Shown one piece after another: positions 62,914-64,000 of a DNA stretch of 64,000 bases. Each line of letters opens with the position of its first letter. The first letter of the stretch is position 1. The DNA lies in the NCBI GenBank assembly GCA_964346395.1, contig CAYFUT010000002.1, positions 27,326-91,325 of the forward strand. Reading direction: 5' to 3'. A program made the translations under genes and the position numbers. The stretch comes from CAYFUT01 sp964346395 (GTDB lineage: Bacteria > Bacillota > Halanaerobiia > Halobacteroidales > Halobacteroidaceae). The notes beneath the pieces are model-generated. The model was not told where the DNA came from and made no database searches. It worked only from the letters and a program-made list of their open reading frames with translations.

Positions 62914-63798
62914 ATGAGCAATTTATGGGTCAGGATTAAGGAAAATAAACACTTTTATATTTTTATTGCTCCGTTTGTGTTGCTATTTACTATTTTCATG
63001 TTATTTCCTGTATTATATTCTTTTTTCATGAGTTTTCATAAATGGGGCGGGATAGGTAAACCAGGATTTATTGGATTGAAAAATTACAAATGGCTGTTAC
63101 AAGATGAAGTGTTTATTCAGTCGTTAAAAAATACAATCCTTCTTTGGTTGGGGAATACGCCAGTAATTGTAGTGTTGTCACTTATTTTAGCTGTAATGCT
63201 AAACAACCAAAATGTAAAGTTTTTAAAATTTTTTCGAACTGGTTATTTTCTGCCCTTTGTAACTTCTACGGTAGTAGTGGGGATTGTTTTTACCTTATTA
63301 TTAGATTCTAGTTTTGGACTTGTTAATTATTTGCTTAATAATATTGGGTTTGATAAGATTCCTTTTTTAAGTAGTGAGAAATGGTCTAAAATTTCTATTA
63401 TTCTAGTATTAGTTTGGAGATGGGTAGGTTATAATACCATTATTATGTTGGCAGGATTACAGAATATTCCGCAGAATTTATATGAAGTTGCAGAAATAGA
63501 TGGTGCTTCTACTCTTCAGAAGTTTACTAAAATCACCTTACCATTAATGAAGCCGATAATTTTATTTGTAACAATTTTATCGACGATTGGTTCATTTAAG
63601 ATGTTTGTTGAGCCTTATATTATGACTGGAGGAGGACCAATGCGTTCTTCTTTAACAATGGTCCTTTATTTATATAATAAAGGTTTTAGTCAGTTTAGAA
63701 TGGGTTATGCAGCCGCTTTATCTTATGTTTTATTTGCAATAATATTTGTTGTATCGATCTTTCAATTAAAATACGGGTCGAAGAAGGGGGCAGTATAA
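62914..63798 (+). CDS. ABC sugar transporter permease, MalF type (second system)
   Basis: A 294-residue permease, start ATG 62914 after AGAGAGGTTG; an upstream in-frame TTG is unlikely. It has six membrane segments and the coupling loop LYEVAEIDGASTLQKFTKITLP at about residues 191-212. It overlaps in function with the MalG-type gene that follows directly. It is similar to the permease at 40120, indicating duplicated importers. Confidence 0.92.
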   Translation: MSNLWVRIKENKHFYIFIAPFVLLFTIFMLFPVLYSFFMSFHKWGGIGKPGFIGLKNYKWLLQDEVFIQSLKNTILLWLGNTPVIVVLSLILAVMLNNQNVKFLKFFRTGYFLPFVTSTVVVGIVFTLLLDSSFGLVNYLLNNIGFDKIPFLSSEKWSKISIILVLVWRWVGYNTIIMLAGLQNIPQNLYEVAEIDGASTLQKFTKITLPLMKPIILFVTILSTIGSFKMFVEPYIMTGGGPMRSSLTMVLYLYNKGFSQFRMGYAAALSYVLFAIIFVVSIFQLKYGSKKGAV

Positions 63799-64000
63799 GT
63801 GAGGTTTAATAATAACAAGCTAAAACAGATTGTTTTTTATACGATTTTAATAGCTGGCTTTTTGATTTCTATTTTTCCAATTATTTGGATGTTTGGTTCT
63901 TCGTTTAAGCAGTTATCAGAAATAGCTAGTTATCCCCCGACTATTTGGCCAAAAGACTTTCAGGTTAATAACTATATTCGTTTGTTTAAAGAAGTACCTT
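63799..64000 (+). CDS. ABC sugar transporter permease, MalG type, 3' end outside window
   Basis: GTG 63799 follows GAAGGGGGCAG and directly abuts the previous stop. The 67 visible codons contain a hydrophobic first helix (IVFYTILIAGFLISIFPIIW) and the MalG-type periplasmic start GSSFKQLSEIASYPPTIWP. The gene runs past the right edge. Confidence 0.85.
   Translation, partial: MRFNNNKLKQIVFYTILIAGFLISIFPIIWMFGSSFKQLSEIASYPPTIWPKDFQVNNYIRLFKEVP

Overview
The window reads as a draft-assembly contig from a strictly anaerobic, halophilic, diderm Firmicute of the order Halanaerobiales (family Halobacteroidaceae is my guess). This is inference. The basis is the AT-rich Firmicute-like DNA with strong AGGAGG ribosome binding sites, the acidic proteins, the ECF vitamin transporters, the anaerobic sulfite reductase, a siroheme-directed tetrapyrrole pathway without hemE, and a secreted protein with an outer-membrane-like C-terminus. 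Six runs of exactly 100 N mark assembly gaps. Several genes are broken at homopolymers, so some frameshifts may be sequencing errors.

Layout. 1-4150: a partial regulatory kinase-fold gene, a HAD hydrolase, DUF1284 plus BioY, a patatin-like lipase and a DMSP-lyase-like cupin. 4314-7400: anaerobic sulfite reductase asrABC. 7510-14969: hemA, sirC, hemC, a cobA-hemD fusion, hemB, hemL and a short cbiX. Together these make siroheme (and the cobalamin precursor), the cofactor AsrC needs. 15178-25265: a lipid-like gene set of UbiA prenyltransferase, Old Yellow Enzyme reductase, ACP, alpha-oxoamine synthase, LCB5/DAG-type kinase, ThiL-like protein, ketoacyl synthase, NAD-dependent reductase and radical SAM/SPASM protein. 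Two related 178-179 bp palindromic elements sit in this set, and their stems co-vary. 25300-35900: housekeeping and decaying genes (trpS, rhodanese, PAS-PP2C phosphatase, DegV, several pseudogenes, a TPP riboswitch with thiT, a lone dnaN). 36000-64000: a beta-glucan (probably laminarin-type beta-1,3-glucan) utilisation region.

The glucan region works as a unit. A secreted GH16 lipoprotein and a modular GH3 enzyme would degrade the polymer outside the cytoplasm. Two ABC importers and a PTS EIIB/EIIC pair would bring in oligosaccharides. GH1, GH4, a GH94 phosphorylase and a second, divergent large phosphorylase would process them inside. A methyl-accepting chemotaxis protein may sense the sugars. 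A GntR/HutC regulator probably controls much of the region through GGTATAGACC-type operators at 36048, 38601, 38678 and 47628.

Most unusual observations: (1) two co-varying long palindromic elements; (2) a nine-base motif, GTTGGCCCG, present 18 times on both strands, singly in genes and as inverted pairs at terminators, resembling the organisation of DNA-uptake sequences; (3) a sphingolipid-like ACP/alpha-oxoamine synthase/kinase cluster in a Firmicute; (4) a GH16 laminarinase whose conserved C-terminal strands lie in front of its N-terminal part, i.e. an apparent natural circular permutation; (5) a GH3 gene split at an A13 tract. No tRNA, rRNA, CRISPR array or intact transposase gene was seen.
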